NCBI GenBank assembly: GCA_934573855.1
Contig: CAKTMF010000002.1
Location: 1 to 64,000, forward strand
Direction: 5' to 3'
Origin: an uncultured Oscillospiraceae bacterium
GTDB lineage: Bacteria > Bacillota > Clostridia > Oscillospirales > Oscillospiraceae
Length of the DNA: 64,000 bases
The translations under genes were made by a program, and so were the position numbers. Under the pieces are notes generated by a model, which was not told the DNA's origin, searched no databases, and saw nothing but the letters and a program-made list of their open reading frames with translations. Below are positions 43,424 to 51,421 of the stretch, one piece after another; position 1 is the first letter of the stretch; each line of letters begins with the position of its first letter.

Positions 43424-43451
43424 TTGACAAACCGTGGAAAAAAAGTATAAT
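43424..43451 (+). promoter_or_regulatory. Promoter of the rpsF-ssb-rpsR operon
   Basis: TTGACA (43424-43429), 16 bp, TATAAT (43446-43451). The leader of about 75 nt contains a GC-rich hairpin (CCCGC...GCGGG, 43487-43502), where autoregulation by S6-S18 is known in other bacteria. Confidence 0.75.
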
Positions 43452-43529
43452 AGTTAGGCCTGTCAGTATGAGCAGGTATCCTTGCTCCCGCTAAGGGCGG
43501 GGGCCATCAGACCAGAAGGAGGTGCAACC

Positions 43530-43826
43530 ATGGCAAAAGCAAGCGAAAAGTACGAAGTAATGTACATCATCAACCCCAACTTCACTGAGGAGCAGACCGC
43601 AGCAGTAGTTGAGAAGTTCAAGGCACTTGTCGAAGCGAATGGTACTCTCGAAGAGATGGAGGAGATGGGTAAGCGCAAGCTCGCTTACGAGATCAACTAC
43701 ATTTCCGAGGGCTACTATGTGCTGATGAAGTTCTCCAGCAGCCCCGATTTCCCCGCAGAGCTGGACCGTATTCTCGGCATTACCGACGGCATCCTGCGTC
43801 GCCTGATCACTCTGCGCGCAGAGTAA
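43530..43826 (+). CDS. rpsF: 30S ribosomal protein S6
   Basis: A 98-residue small-subunit protein that pairs with S18. It has the ferredoxin-like fold sequence (YEVMYIINPNFTEEQTAAVVEKFKALVEANG, RKLAYEINYISEGYYVLMKFSS, DGILRRLITLR). The ATG at 43530 has AAGGAGGTG 8 nt upstream. First gene of the conserved rpsF-ssb-rpsR operon. Confidence 0.97.
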   Translation: MAKASEKYEVMYIINPNFTEEQTAAVVEKFKALVEANGTLEEMEEMGKRKLAYEINYISEGYYVLMKFSSSPDFPAELDRILGITDGILRRLITLRAE

Positions 43827-43838
43827 GGAGTGGCACAC

Positions 43839-44306
43839 ATGCTTAATCACATCGTAATCATGGGTCGTCTGACCCGGGATCCTGAGCTTCGTTATACTCA
43901 GTCCCAAGTGCCGGTAGCGTCCTTCACCGTAGCCGTCGACCGCGATTTCAGCGGCCGCGACGGCGGAGAGCGTCAGACCGACTTCATCAACTGCGTCGCG
44001 TGGCGTCAGAGCGCCGAGTTCGTCAGCAAGTACTTCCACAAAGGCAGCATGGCAGTTGTCTCCGGCCGTCTCCAGATACGTCAGTATCAGGACCGTGAGG
44101 GCAACAACCGCACTGCGGCGGAAGTGGTTTCCGACAATGTGTACTTCGGCGAGAGCCGCCGCGACAGCGATAACCGCGCGTCCGGTGACAGCGGTTATTC
44201 CAACGCCTCTTATAGCAGGAGCTATGAGGCCCCCCGTGCTGCCGCCGCCTCCAATCCCAGCCCGTTTTCCGAGCTGAGCGAGGACGAGGGCGAGCTGCCG
44301 TTCTAA
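43839..44306 (+). CDS. ssb: Single-stranded DNA-binding protein
   Basis: A 155-residue protein with an N-terminal OB fold (about 1-105: NHIVIMGRLTRDPELRYTQSQVPVASFTVAVDRDF, DFINCVAWRQSAEFVSKY, GRLQIRQYQDREGNNRTAAEVV), a flexible Ser/Ala-rich linker, and the acidic C-terminal tip EDEGELPF that binds replication and repair partners. It protects single-stranded DNA at forks. The ATG at 43839 has AAGGAG 9 nt upstream; the in-frame GTG at 43830 is too close to it. It lies between rpsF and rpsR. Confidence 0.96.
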   Translation: MLNHIVIMGRLTRDPELRYTQSQVPVASFTVAVDRDFSGRDGGERQTDFINCVAWRQSAEFVSKYFHKGSMAVVSGRLQIRQYQDREGNNRTAAEVVSDNVYFGESRRDSDNRASGDSGYSNASYSRSYEAPRAAAASNPSPFSELSEDEGELPF

Positions 44307-44327
44307 TCTAATGAGGAGGTAACAGCT

Positions 44328-44567
44328 ATGGCTTTCGATAAGAACAACCCCAAGAACCGCAAGCGCAGAAAAGTTTGCCAGTTCTGTGTTGACAAGGCGG
44401 CCTTTATCGACTATAAGGACACCGTCAAGCTCAAACGCTACCTGTCCGAGCGCGGCAAGATCCTGCCCCGCCGCACCACGGGCGTGTGCGCAATGCACCA
44501 GCGCGAGCTCACCGAGGCTATCAAGAGAGCGCGTCAGATCGCTCTTCTGCCCTATGTGACCGACTGA
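44328..44567 (+). CDS. rpsR: 30S ribosomal protein S18, zinc-type
   Basis: A 79-residue small-subunit protein. Besides the usual IDYKDTVKLKRYLSERGKILPRRTTG core it has CQFC near residue 17 and CAMH near residue 54, the four-ligand pattern of the zinc-binding form of S18. The ATG has GAGGAGG 8 nt upstream. Last gene of the operon; a terminator follows. Confidence 0.96.
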   Translation: MAFDKNNPKNRKRRKVCQFCVDKAAFIDYKDTVKLKRYLSERGKILPRRTTGVCAMHQRELTEAIKRARQIALLPYVTD

Positions 44568-44579
44568 TAAACAAAATTA

Positions 44580-44610
44580 CGGCGCCGTCAGCTATGACGG
44601 CGCCGTTTTT
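44580..44610 (+). terminator. rpsR operon terminator
   Basis: An 11-bp stem (44580-44590 and 44595-44605) with a GCTA loop, then TTTTT. Confidence 0.9.
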
Positions 44611-44629
44611 CATGCCCCTTCAATGGGAA

Positions 44630-44780
44630 GGGGGACCGCTTGCGGTGGATGAGGCGGGGGTATCTGCCCCCCCTCAGTCAGCCATTCGGCCGACAGCTCC
44701 CCCGGTGTGGGAGCCATGGCGGCGCAGCTCCTTGTCTCCGTCTCCTCGTAGGGGAGGGGCTTGCTCCTCCCGCGCTTTGG
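44630..44780 (-). repeat. Palindromic intergenic repeat, copy 4
   Basis: In opposite orientation to copy 3. 44742-44773 matches 32824-32855 in 31 of 32 positions, and both copies carry CGGCCGA at the far end (about 44690). The core palindrome GCTCCCCCGGTGTGGGAGC corresponds to the cores of the other copies. Confidence 0.7.
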
Positions 44781-44844
44781 CTCTGTACGCGCCGCCCCTT
44801 ACGGCCCACTGTCCCTTCCGACGTTTTATTCTCTCCGCCGCCGC

Positions 44845-44873
44845 TTGAATTGGGAAGGCAAATATGATAGGAT
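44845..44873 (+). promoter_or_regulatory. Candidate promoter of the GT4 gene
   Basis: TTGAAT (44845-44850), 17 bp, TAGGAT (44868-44873). Confidence 0.5.
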
Positions 44874-44943
44874 GGTATCGGTGATTTTTGCCCGTTCCCC
44901 TGCCGGCGGCGCCGGCGGGCATACCGTACAAAGGAGAACAAAA

Positions 44944-46236
44944 ATGGACGATCGTGAAATTTGTCTTTTGAATGATTCTTTTCCCCCGGTGATAGACGGC
45001 GTCGCGAACGCCGTTGTGAATTACGCGCGCGTGATCTCCGCCTCCGGGCGCAGCGTCAGCGTCGTCACGCCGCAGTTTCCCGGCGCGGACGACAGCGCAT
45101 GGAGCTACCCCGTTATCCGCTACCCCAGCATCGACCTGCGCAAAAGTCTCGGCTATACCGCCGGGAACCCGTTCAACATTCCCACTCTTCTTGAGCTGAA
45201 GCAGCGCAATATCTGCCTCCTTCACAGCCACTGCCCCGTGATGTCCAACACTCTGGCGCGCTCCCTGCGCGAGGCGATGGACGTCCCCCTCATAATGACC
45301 TACCACACAAAATTTGACATAGACATCTCCAACGCCATCAAGAGCAAGGGTCTCCAGACGAGCGCTATCAAGGCGCTGGTCGACAGCGTGGGCGCGTGCG
45401 ACGAGCTGTGGGTCGTCAGTGAGGGCGCGGGTCAGAACATCCGCCACCTCGGCTACGAGGGTGAATACATCGTCATGCCCAACGGCGTCGACATGCCGAA
45501 GCACCGCGTCTCCGACGACGAGATACTCAAGGCTACCGCGGGCTATGACCTGCCGGAGAACGTCCCCGTCTTTCTGTTCGTGGGGCGGCTGATGTGGTAC
45601 AAGGGTCTCCGATTGATCCTTGACGCTCTTGCCGCGCTCAGGTCTCAGCGGCTCGATTTCCGCATGGTGTTCATCGGCGGCGGCGGAGACGAAGCGGAGG
45701 TGAAGCAGTATGTCGAGGAGCTGAAGCTCGGCGACAAGGTCATTTTCACCGGCAGGATAAGCGACCGCGGCGTTCTCTCGGCGTGGTACTGCCGTGCGGA
45801 CCTGCTGCTCTTCCCCTCCACGTTCGACACCAACGGCCTTGTCGTGCGCGAGGCCGCGGCCTACTCTCTCGGCACGGTACTCGTCGGCGGCAGCTGCGCC
45901 GCGGAGGGCGTGAGCGACGGCGTCGACGCGCTGCTCATCGACGAGAACGCCGCCTCGCTCGCGGTGTGCCTCGCCCGGATAATGGACGACCGGGGCGCGA
46001 TGAGGCGGATCGGCGAAAAAGCCGCGGACGATCTCTATTACTCGTGGGACGACTCGGTCAAGCACGCGATGGAGCGCTACGAGGTCGTTCTCGACAACTA
46101 CAGGCGCGGCGTGTACTCAAAGCGCCGCCGTTTCTCCGACGAGATGTTCGCCCTCTCGGGCGAGCTTATCGACTTTCTCGCCACGGCCGGGGAGCGCAAG
46201 AACCTCATAGAGGAAAAGCTGGAGAGATACCTCTAA
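44944..46236 (+). CDS. GT4-family glycosyltransferase
   Basis: A 430-residue GT-B enzyme. The N-terminal domain begins EICLLNDSFPPVIDGVANAVVNYA, with HSHCPVMSNTLARSL and TYHTKFD as in glycolipid-synthesising family 4 enzymes. The C-terminal donor domain has VFLFVGRLMWYKGLRLIL, FIGGGGDEAEVKQY and the E-x7-E region FPSTFDTNGLVVREAAAYSLGTVLV. It resembles 1,2-diacylglycerol 3-glucosyltransferases and related lipid or polysaccharide glycosyltransferases; the acceptor is not certain. A basic tail follows residue 380. The ATG has AAAGGAG 6 nt upstream. It is a single-gene unit with a strong terminator. Confidence 0.85.
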   Translation: MDDREICLLNDSFPPVIDGVANAVVNYARVISASGRSVSVVTPQFPGADDSAWSYPVIRYPSIDLRKSLGYTAGNPFNIPTLLELKQRNICLLHSHCPVMSNTLARSLREAMDVPLIMTYHTKFDIDISNAIKSKGLQTSAIKALVDSVGACDELWVVSEGAGQNIRHLGYEGEYIVMPNGVDMPKHRVSDDEILKATAGYDLPENVPVFLFVGRLMWYKGLRLILDALAALRSQRLDFRMVFIGGGGDEAEVKQYVEELKLGDKVIFTGRISDRGVLSAWYCRADLLLFPSTFDTNGLVVREAAAYSLGTVLVGGSCAAEGVSDGVDALLIDENAASLAVCLARIMDDRGAMRRIGEKAADDLYYSWDDSVKHAMERYEVVLDNYRRGVYSKRRRFSDEMFALSGELIDFLATAGERKNLIEEKLERYL

Positions 46237-46246
46237 TTCCGGCAGC

Positions 46247-46280
46247 AAAAAGACCTTACCCCTTTGGGTAAGGTCTTTTT
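46247..46280. terminator. Bidirectional terminator between GT4 gene and mnmA
   Basis: A 15-bp perfect hairpin (46247-46261 and 46266-46280) with A runs at one end and T runs at the other, suited to both converging genes. Confidence 0.9.
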
Positions 46281-46303
46281 ACGTTCGCGCAGGACGGCGC
46301 GGC

Positions 46304-47299
46304 TCAGACGATGAACCCGCCGCCGAGGAGACGGTCGCCGTCGTACAGCACCGCCGACTGTCCCGCCGCCGGGGCGCGGACAGGCTCGTCGCACTCGATA
46401 CGCACATATCCGTCCTCGACATACGCGGTGCAGGGCGGGTTTTCCCACTTTGTGTGGCGCACGCGGACGCTGGCGCGGATGGGCGCGGACGGCGTGTCGA
46501 TGAGCCAGCTGAATCGGCGCGCGCGGACCTCGGTCCTGAAAAGCTCCTCCCACAGCGCAAGCTCCACGGTGTTCGCCGCAGGGTCTATGCGCGAGACATA
46601 CACCTTGCGCCCGTCGATAAGCCCCGGCCAGCGCTGGCCCACGGTGCAGCGGTGTATGCCCTCGTGCCGGCCGATGACCGAGCCATGGAACACCAGCTCG
46701 CCCGGAGGCGGCATTGCCGCACGGCGCGAGAGCCAGCCGATGTAATCCTTATCCGGGATGAAGCATATCTCCATGCTGTCCGGCTTTTTCGCCACGGGCA
46801 GCCCAAGCTCCTCCGCGACGGCGCGGGTCTCGACCTTTTCATATTGCCCCAGCGGGAGGATGAGCCTCGCGGCCTGCTCGCGGGTGAGGCGGCAGAGCAT
46901 ATAGCTCTGGTCATTGGAGGGGCGGCCCTTGTACAGCGCGCCGTTTTCCGCGCGGGCGTAATGGCCGGTGGCGATATGCTCCGCGCCGCAGCGCTCAGCC
47001 TCGGCAAGGAGATTTTTGAACTTCATATTGGGATTGCAGATAATGCAGGGGTTTGGGGTCTCGCCGCGGAGATAGCAGTCCGTGAACGGGCGGCAGACCT
47101 CCCGCTCCAGCTCCTCCTTCACGTCGATGACCTTGAGAGGGATACCGATGAACTCCGCCGTACCGACGGCGTCTGCAAGCGCGCTCTCCCCGGCGTTGTC
47201 AAGATACACGCCCTGCACCTTGAAGCCCTGCTTTTTGAGGAGCGCGGCGCACACGGCGGAATCCACTCCGCCGGAAAAGCCCAGAACTACCTTGCTCAT
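46304..47299 (-). CDS. mnmA: tRNA-specific 2-thiouridylase
   Basis: A 331-residue enzyme that thiolates U34 of tRNA-Lys, -Glu and -Gln. The PP-loop GFSGGVDSAVC lies at 8-18; the catalytic cysteines are in NPCIICN and EICFIPD. A C-terminal beta-barrel follows. It is somewhat shorter than the 360-370 residues usual, because the region after the PP-loop domain is compact. Its start overlaps the mnmG stop as ATGA, and pairing with mnmG, which modifies the same uridine, is functionally sensible. Confidence 0.93.
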   Translation of the reverse strand: MSKVVLGFSGGVDSAVCAALLKKQGFKVQGVYLDNAGESALADAVGTAEFIGIPLKVIDVKEELEREVCRPFTDCYLRGETPNPCIICNPNMKFKNLLAEAERCGAEHIATGHYARAENGALYKGRPSNDQSYMLCRLTREQAARLILPLGQYEKVETRAVAEELGLPVAKKPDSMEICFIPDKDYIGWLSRRAAMPPPGELVFHGSVIGRHEGIHRCTVGQRWPGLIDGRKVYVSRIDPAANTVELALWEELFRTEVRARRFSWLIDTPSAPIRASVRVRHTKWENPPCTAYVEDGYVRIECDEPVRAPAAGQSAVLYDGDRLLGGGFIV

Positions 47300-49167
47300 T
47301 TCAAACTCTCCATATATACCATCAGTACGCTCACATCCGCCGGGGACACGCCGGAAATGCGGCTTGCCTGTCCGAAGCTCAGCGGGCGTATTTTTTTCAG
47401 CTTCTCGCGCGCCTCCAGCCGAAGCCCCGTCACCGCGTCGTAGTCAAGCTCCGGCGGCAGCGGACGCTCCTCCATTCGCGTGAACTCCTCGACCTGCTTC
47501 AGCTGGCGCCTGATGTAGCCCTCGTATTTGAGGCGTATCTCCACCTGCGCGCAGATAACGTCGGGGAGCCGCGGACGCTGCGCGTCAAAGGGCGCTACGT
47601 CCCGGTAACCCACCTGCGGGCGGCGGATAAGATCGGCGAGGGAGACGCCGTTATTCACGGCGGCGGTCCCGAGTGCCGCGAGCGTCCCGTTGAGTGCCTC
47701 GGAGGGCGCGATGTGGGTGTTTTCAAGGCGCTCAAGCTCCCTGTCCACCGCGGCGTATTTATCAAGTACCGCCCTGTGCCGCTCGGGCGATACAAGGCCG
47801 ATACGAAGCCCTATGCCGCTCAGGCGCTGGTCGGCGTTGTCCTGCCGGTGGAGCAGCCTGTACTCGCTGCGCGAGGTCATCATGCGGTACGGCTCCTCGG
47901 TCCCCTTGGTCACGAGGTCGTCGATGAGCGTGCCGATGTAGCCGTCGCTGCGGCGCAGGATGAGCGGCTCCTCGCCCTTGAGCTTCAGCGCCGCGTTCAC
48001 TCCCGCCACGAAGCCCTGCACGGCGGCCTCCTCATAGCCGGAGGAGCCATTGAACTGCCCCGCGCCGTACAGCCCGGAGATCTTCTTGCACTCGAGCGTG
48101 GCGTACAGCTCCGTGGGGTCAATGCAGTCGTACTCGATGGCGTAGGCGCAGCGGGTCATCTCCGCGTGTTCAAGCCCCGCCACGGTGTGGAGCATTTCTA
48201 TCTGCACCTCCTCCGGCAGGGAGGAGGAAAATCCCTGAATGTACAGCTCCTCGGTGTTCAGCCCCATCGGCTCGATAAAAAGCTGGTGCCGGGGCTTGTC
48301 GCGGAAGGTCATGACCTTTGTCTCTATGCTCGGGCAGTAGCGCGGGCCGACGCCCTCGATCACGCCGGAATAGATGGGGCTGCGGTCTAGGTTCGCGCGG
48401 ATGATGTCGTGGGTGCGCTCGTTGGTGTAAGTGAGGTAGCACACGGCTCGGTTGACGGGCCTCTCGGCCGTGTCAAAGGAGAACGGCTCGGTCTCCTCGT
48501 CGCCCTCCTGAAGCTCCATTTTGGAAAAGTCCACGGTGCGGCGGTTGACTCTGGGGGGCGTGCCGGTCTTGAAGCGCCGCATGGAAAGCCCCAGCCCGCG
48601 CAGTCTCGGCGAGAGACTCATCGCGGCAGCAAGGCCGTCCGGCCCGGAATCGCGCAGTACCTCGCCCACGATGGTCCGTCCGGAGAGATAGGTACCGGAG
48701 GCGATCACCACGGCGCGGCAGGCGTACCTCGCCCCCGTGTGGGTGGTCACGGAGACGACGCGGCCGTCCTCGACGCCGATATCCACCACCTCGGCCTGCT
48801 TGAGGCGGAGGTCCTCCTGACGCTCGAGCGTCTCCTTCATCACCTCCTGATAGCGCCGGCGGTCTGCCTGCGCGCGCAGGGAATGAACGGCGGGACCCTT
48901 GCCCCGGTTGAGCATGCGGTACTGTATGCAGGCCTTGTCCGCGGCCCTGCCCATCTCGCCGCCGAGCGCGTCAAGCTCGCGCACGAGATGTCCCTTGCCC
49001 GTGCCGCCGATGGCGGGGTTGCAGGGCATGTTGCCGACACTGTCGAGGTTCACGGTGAAGCACACCGTGTCAAGCCCCAGACGCGCCGCGGCCAGCGCGG
49101 CCTCTATCCCGGCGTGGCCCGCGCCGATAACGGCTATATCACATTTTCCGGCATCGTATATCCTCAT
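47296..49167 (-). CDS. mnmG: tRNA uridine-5-carboxymethylaminomethyl enzyme MnmG (GidA)
   Basis: A 623-residue FAD enzyme that, with MnmE, installs carboxymethylaminomethyl on U34. The dinucleotide-binding motif is DIAVIGAGHAGIEAALAAARLG (residues 9-30), and the GidA signatures GNMPCNPAIGGTGKGHLVRELDALGG and GLYGAGQFNGSSGYEEAAVQG are present with the C-terminal helical MnmE-binding domain. The start ATG has GGAGG 8 nt upstream. The leader before it (49186-49271) is an extended structured inverted repeat. It is followed by mnmA with a 4-bp overlap. mnmE is not in the window. Confidence 0.96.
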   Translation of the reverse strand: MRIYDAGKCDIAVIGAGHAGIEAALAAARLGLDTVCFTVNLDSVGNMPCNPAIGGTGKGHLVRELDALGGEMGRAADKACIQYRMLNRGKGPAVHSLRAQADRRRYQEVMKETLERQEDLRLKQAEVVDIGVEDGRVVSVTTHTGARYACRAVVIASGTYLSGRTIVGEVLRDSGPDGLAAAMSLSPRLRGLGLSMRRFKTGTPPRVNRRTVDFSKMELQEGDEETEPFSFDTAERPVNRAVCYLTYTNERTHDIIRANLDRSPIYSGVIEGVGPRYCPSIETKVMTFRDKPRHQLFIEPMGLNTEELYIQGFSSSLPEEVQIEMLHTVAGLEHAEMTRCAYAIEYDCIDPTELYATLECKKISGLYGAGQFNGSSGYEEAAVQGFVAGVNAALKLKGEEPLILRRSDGYIGTLIDDLVTKGTEEPYRMMTSRSEYRLLHRQDNADQRLSGIGLRIGLVSPERHRAVLDKYAAVDRELERLENTHIAPSEALNGTLAALGTAAVNNGVSLADLIRRPQVGYRDVAPFDAQRPRLPDVICAQVEIRLKYEGYIRRQLKQVEEFTRMEERPLPPELDYDAVTGLRLEAREKLKKIRPLSFGQASRISGVSPADVSVLMVYMESLK

Positions 49168-49185
49168 ATCTTTTCCTCCGAGAAA

Positions 49186-49271
49186 TACCGTCAGTAGACA
49201 GGGGCAAAGCTCCGGCTCAAATCGGAGCCGGCATAAGTGGCTTTGATTTGAAAAAAGGAAGCCTGACGGTA
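49186..49271. other. Nested inverted repeat, candidate structured RNA
   Basis: TACCGTCAG (49186-49194) pairs perfectly with CTGACGGTA (49263-49271). Inside, CAAAGC pairs with GCTTTG, and within that CCGGCTC pairs with GAGCCGG. The element lies between the divergent mnmG and a secreted-protein gene, in the untranslated leader of the former. It could be a regulatory RNA for mnmG, or a mobile palindrome. No known riboswitch class was recognised. Confidence 0.5.
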
Positions 49272-49331
49272 ACGATTTATTATAGCAGATTGAGGAAAAA
49301 ATACAAATATTATCTTGACGAAGATAAAAAC

Positions 49332-49360
49332 TTGACCAAAATAGCGCCTGCGCATATAAT
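49332..49360 (+). promoter_or_regulatory. Promoter of the secreted-protein gene
   Basis: TTGACC (49332-49337), 17 bp, TATAAT (49355-49360), 25 bp before the start codon. Confidence 0.75.
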
Positions 49361-49385
49361 CAAAGCAGAAAAGAGGTGCAATTCT

Positions 49386-50576
49386 ATGACGAAACGCAGG
49401 ATAAGGGTCATTTCGGCCGCGCTCGCGGGGCTGATGTGCTTCTGCGCGGTCTTTGCCATGGCTCCCGCCGCCTCGGCCGACGGGGAGATAGGCAAGATAA
49501 CCGTGCGCACGGTGAAAAATTACGACCCGTATGTACTTGATTCCGTCCTCGACCACAGCGCCACGGAATCCAGCACCGGCGGCGCGTACACCTCGCAGGC
49601 CACATGGTACGACAGCGACGGGAACACCGTCAGCGGCCTTTTTGAAGAGGGTACATACACCGTGGAGATTACCGTCTACGCCGTGGACGGCTACAGCTTC
49701 GCGCCCGACGCGCCGGGCTACATCAACAACGACCCCGCGGAGGTCACATATGTCGACAGCGGCACGGTGATCCTGCGCCGGCAGGTGGGCGTGTACACAT
49801 GGAACTACACGCAGATATGGAAAAACCCCGGCGATGAAAAGCTTGAGAGCGGCGGCACCGCCTCTTTCGTCGTCTCGGGCGTATACTTCACGGACGTTTC
49901 GTGGACGCTGGTGGATACCGACGGGAACAACGTGAGTCTTACGAAGGCCGGAGAAATGTTCCCGGACGCCAGCTTTCAGGCCTCGCGCCCGGATGAAAAC
50001 ACCGCGAGGATGAACATCCGCAGCGTTCCCGGCGAGATGAACGGCTGGAAGATATACGCGACACTCTCAAACCCCACCTCCTCGGCGAACACCGGCAAGG
50101 CAAAGATAGTCATTACAGACGCAGCGCCCACACCTTCGCCGACGCCCGCTCCGACGGAAAAGCCGGCCGGCGGCACGTCCGATCAGAACGGGACGCAGAC
50201 CCCCTCCCCCGGGGACACCGACGGCGAGGAGGCGCACGAGCATTTCTTCTCCCCGGCGTGGAGGAACAACGAGAACGGCCACTGGCACGAGTGTGCCTGC
50301 GGCGAGAAGAGCGACCTCGCCGCCCACAGCATGAGCTGGACGACCGTGGACAAGGCCACCGGCAAAGCCCCGGGCAGGGAACACGGTGTCTGCTCCGTGT
50401 GCGGGTATACCGAGGATAAGGAAATCCCCTACGAGGGCGGCAGCGGCGCGCTCGGCAAGCTGTTCATCGTCCTCATCGTCGTTATTGCCGTGGTGATACT
50501 TGTCCTTGTGATCGAGCAGGCACGCTACAACAGCCGCGTCAGGAAAAGAAAGGCATACAAGAAGAAATACAGGTAA
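49386..50576 (+). CDS. Secreted, C-terminally anchored surface protein
   Basis: A 396-residue extracytoplasmic protein. A signal peptide (about 1-31) is followed by one or two beta-sandwich-like domains (35-250), a Thr/Pro-rich linker (PTPSPTPAPTEKPAGG), a Cys/His-rich module (HWHECACGEK ... GVCSVCGYTE, about 300-345) and a C-terminal membrane helix with a basic tail (VLVIEQARYNSRVRKRKAYKKKYR). The Cys/His module occurs in many gut-clostridial surface proteins. The function is unknown; adhesion or ligand binding is plausible. The start ATG at 49386 has AGAGGTGC 5 nt upstream; the longer frame has no signal sequence at its start. Confidence 0.8.
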   Translation: MTKRRIRVISAALAGLMCFCAVFAMAPAASADGEIGKITVRTVKNYDPYVLDSVLDHSATESSTGGAYTSQATWYDSDGNTVSGLFEEGTYTVEITVYAVDGYSFAPDAPGYINNDPAEVTYVDSGTVILRRQVGVYTWNYTQIWKNPGDEKLESGGTASFVVSGVYFTDVSWTLVDTDGNNVSLTKAGEMFPDASFQASRPDENTARMNIRSVPGEMNGWKIYATLSNPTSSANTGKAKIVITDAAPTPSPTPAPTEKPAGGTSDQNGTQTPSPGDTDGEEAHEHFFSPAWRNNENGHWHECACGEKSDLAAHSMSWTTVDKATGKAPGREHGVCSVCGYTEDKEIPYEGGSGALGKLFIVLIVVIAVVILVLVIEQARYNSRVRKRKAYKKKYR

Positions 50577-50580
50577 TTAA

Positions 50581-50594
50581 GCCTGCTGCCGCAT
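50581..50594 (+). repeat. Extra copy of a terminator arm
   Basis: GCCTGCTGCCGCAT is repeated exactly at 50624-50637, where it is the left arm of the terminator. The first copy could pair with the right arm instead. Confidence 0.6.
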
Positions 50595-50622
50595 ATAAAG
50601 GACTACAGATAACAAATATTTG

Positions 50623-50656
50623 GGCCTGCTGCCGCATTCGCGGCAGCAGGCCTTTT
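50623..50656 (+). terminator. Terminator of the secreted-protein gene
   Basis: A 13-bp stem (50623-50635 and 50640-50652) with an ATTC loop, then TTTTG TTTC. Confidence 0.85.
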
Positions 50657-50683
50657 GTTTCTTGCAATTTGTGCAATTTGGCT

Positions 50684-51337
50684 TTATTGCTTGTACTTGT
50701 GGGCGTCCTGAAGCACCATTTCCTTGACCTTCAGCAGTCTTACCTTGGTAGAGTTCTCGTTCTCCTCGAGCTTCATGGAGATATACTTGATGTTTCTCTC
50801 CAGCTCGGGGATCATGACGTACTCAAGGGCGTTGACGCGGCGGCGGGTCTTTTCGATCTCCTCCGCGAGAAGCTGCATGGTCTTCTCGACCTCGGCAAGC
50901 TTGAGCATGTCCTCGAACACTCTCGCCATTTTGTCCAGCGCGTCGTCCAGCTCGCCCGAGGTCTGGGCGAAGCCGTAGGGGTATATCTCCGACGGGTCGT
51001 TGTTTTTGGTATGGAAGCTGTACTGAGGCACATTGACGCTCATGATGTTCTTATACCTGAGGCCCAGCTCCACGCTCTGGCGCGGATACAGCAGCGCCTG
51101 CTCCAGCATCTCGGGGGACATGATGGCGCTGGCTACCTGCAGAGAGGAGAACGCGGCGGTAAGCCCCTCCTCAACGCTGATACGAAGCTGCTTGTTGAGC
51201 TTCACCACGTCCATGAACTGGCGCATAAGCTCATCGCGCTTGTCCTTGAGAAGCTTGTGGCCGCGGCGGGCGGTCTTGAGCCTTCCCTTGAGCTGATTGA
51301 GCACCATTCTGGTCGGGGTTATTGCAGTACTCGCCAA
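50684..51337 (-). CDS. atpD: V-type ATPase subunit D
   Basis: A 217-residue central-stalk subunit that rotates inside the A3B3 head. It has the family start (TPTRMVLNQLKGRLKTARRGHKLLKDKRDELMRQF), a long coiled coil at both ends and the closing ALEYVMIPELERNIKYISMKLEENE. The start is TTG, with GGAGGTGAT about 7 nt upstream. It is the last gene of the nine-gene V-ATPase operon, 84 nt after subunit B. Confidence 0.93.
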   Translation of the reverse strand: MASTAITPTRMVLNQLKGRLKTARRGHKLLKDKRDELMRQFMDVVKLNKQLRISVEEGLTAAFSSLQVASAIMSPEMLEQALLYPRQSVELGLRYKNIMSVNVPQYSFHTKNNDPSEIYPYGFAQTSGELDDALDKMARVFEDMLKLAEVEKTMQLLAEEIEKTRRRVNALEYVMIPELERNIKYISMKLEENENSTKVRLLKVKEMVLQDAHKYKQ

Positions 51338-51421
51338 AAAGCATCACCTCCAAATAATTTGATTTGAATAAGGGATGGATCGCCGCGCCGGCGCTTTACC
51401 GGCGCGCAATGACCCGGAGGG

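Larger units (their letters stand above)
44568..44943. other. 376-bp intergenic region with terminator and repeat
   Basis: It contains the rpsR terminator, repeat copy 4 and the promoter of the GT4 gene. No credible coding sequence is seen; short open frames here lack ribosome binding sites. Confidence 0.6.

Noticed and set aside
44486..44848. Short open frames in the rpsR-GT4 intergenic region
   Set aside because: They run through the rpsR terminator and the palindromic repeat and have no ribosome binding site.
49186..49271. Cyclic-di-GMP (GEMM) riboswitch
   Set aside because: GCAAAGCTCCGG vaguely recalls part of the GEMM consensus, but the required two-helix arrangement and tetraloop receptor are not present; kept only as an unassigned structured element.
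49248..49385. Upstream extension of the secreted protein
   Set aside because: The promoter at 49332-49360 is inside the extension, and the signal peptide begins at the ATG at 49386.
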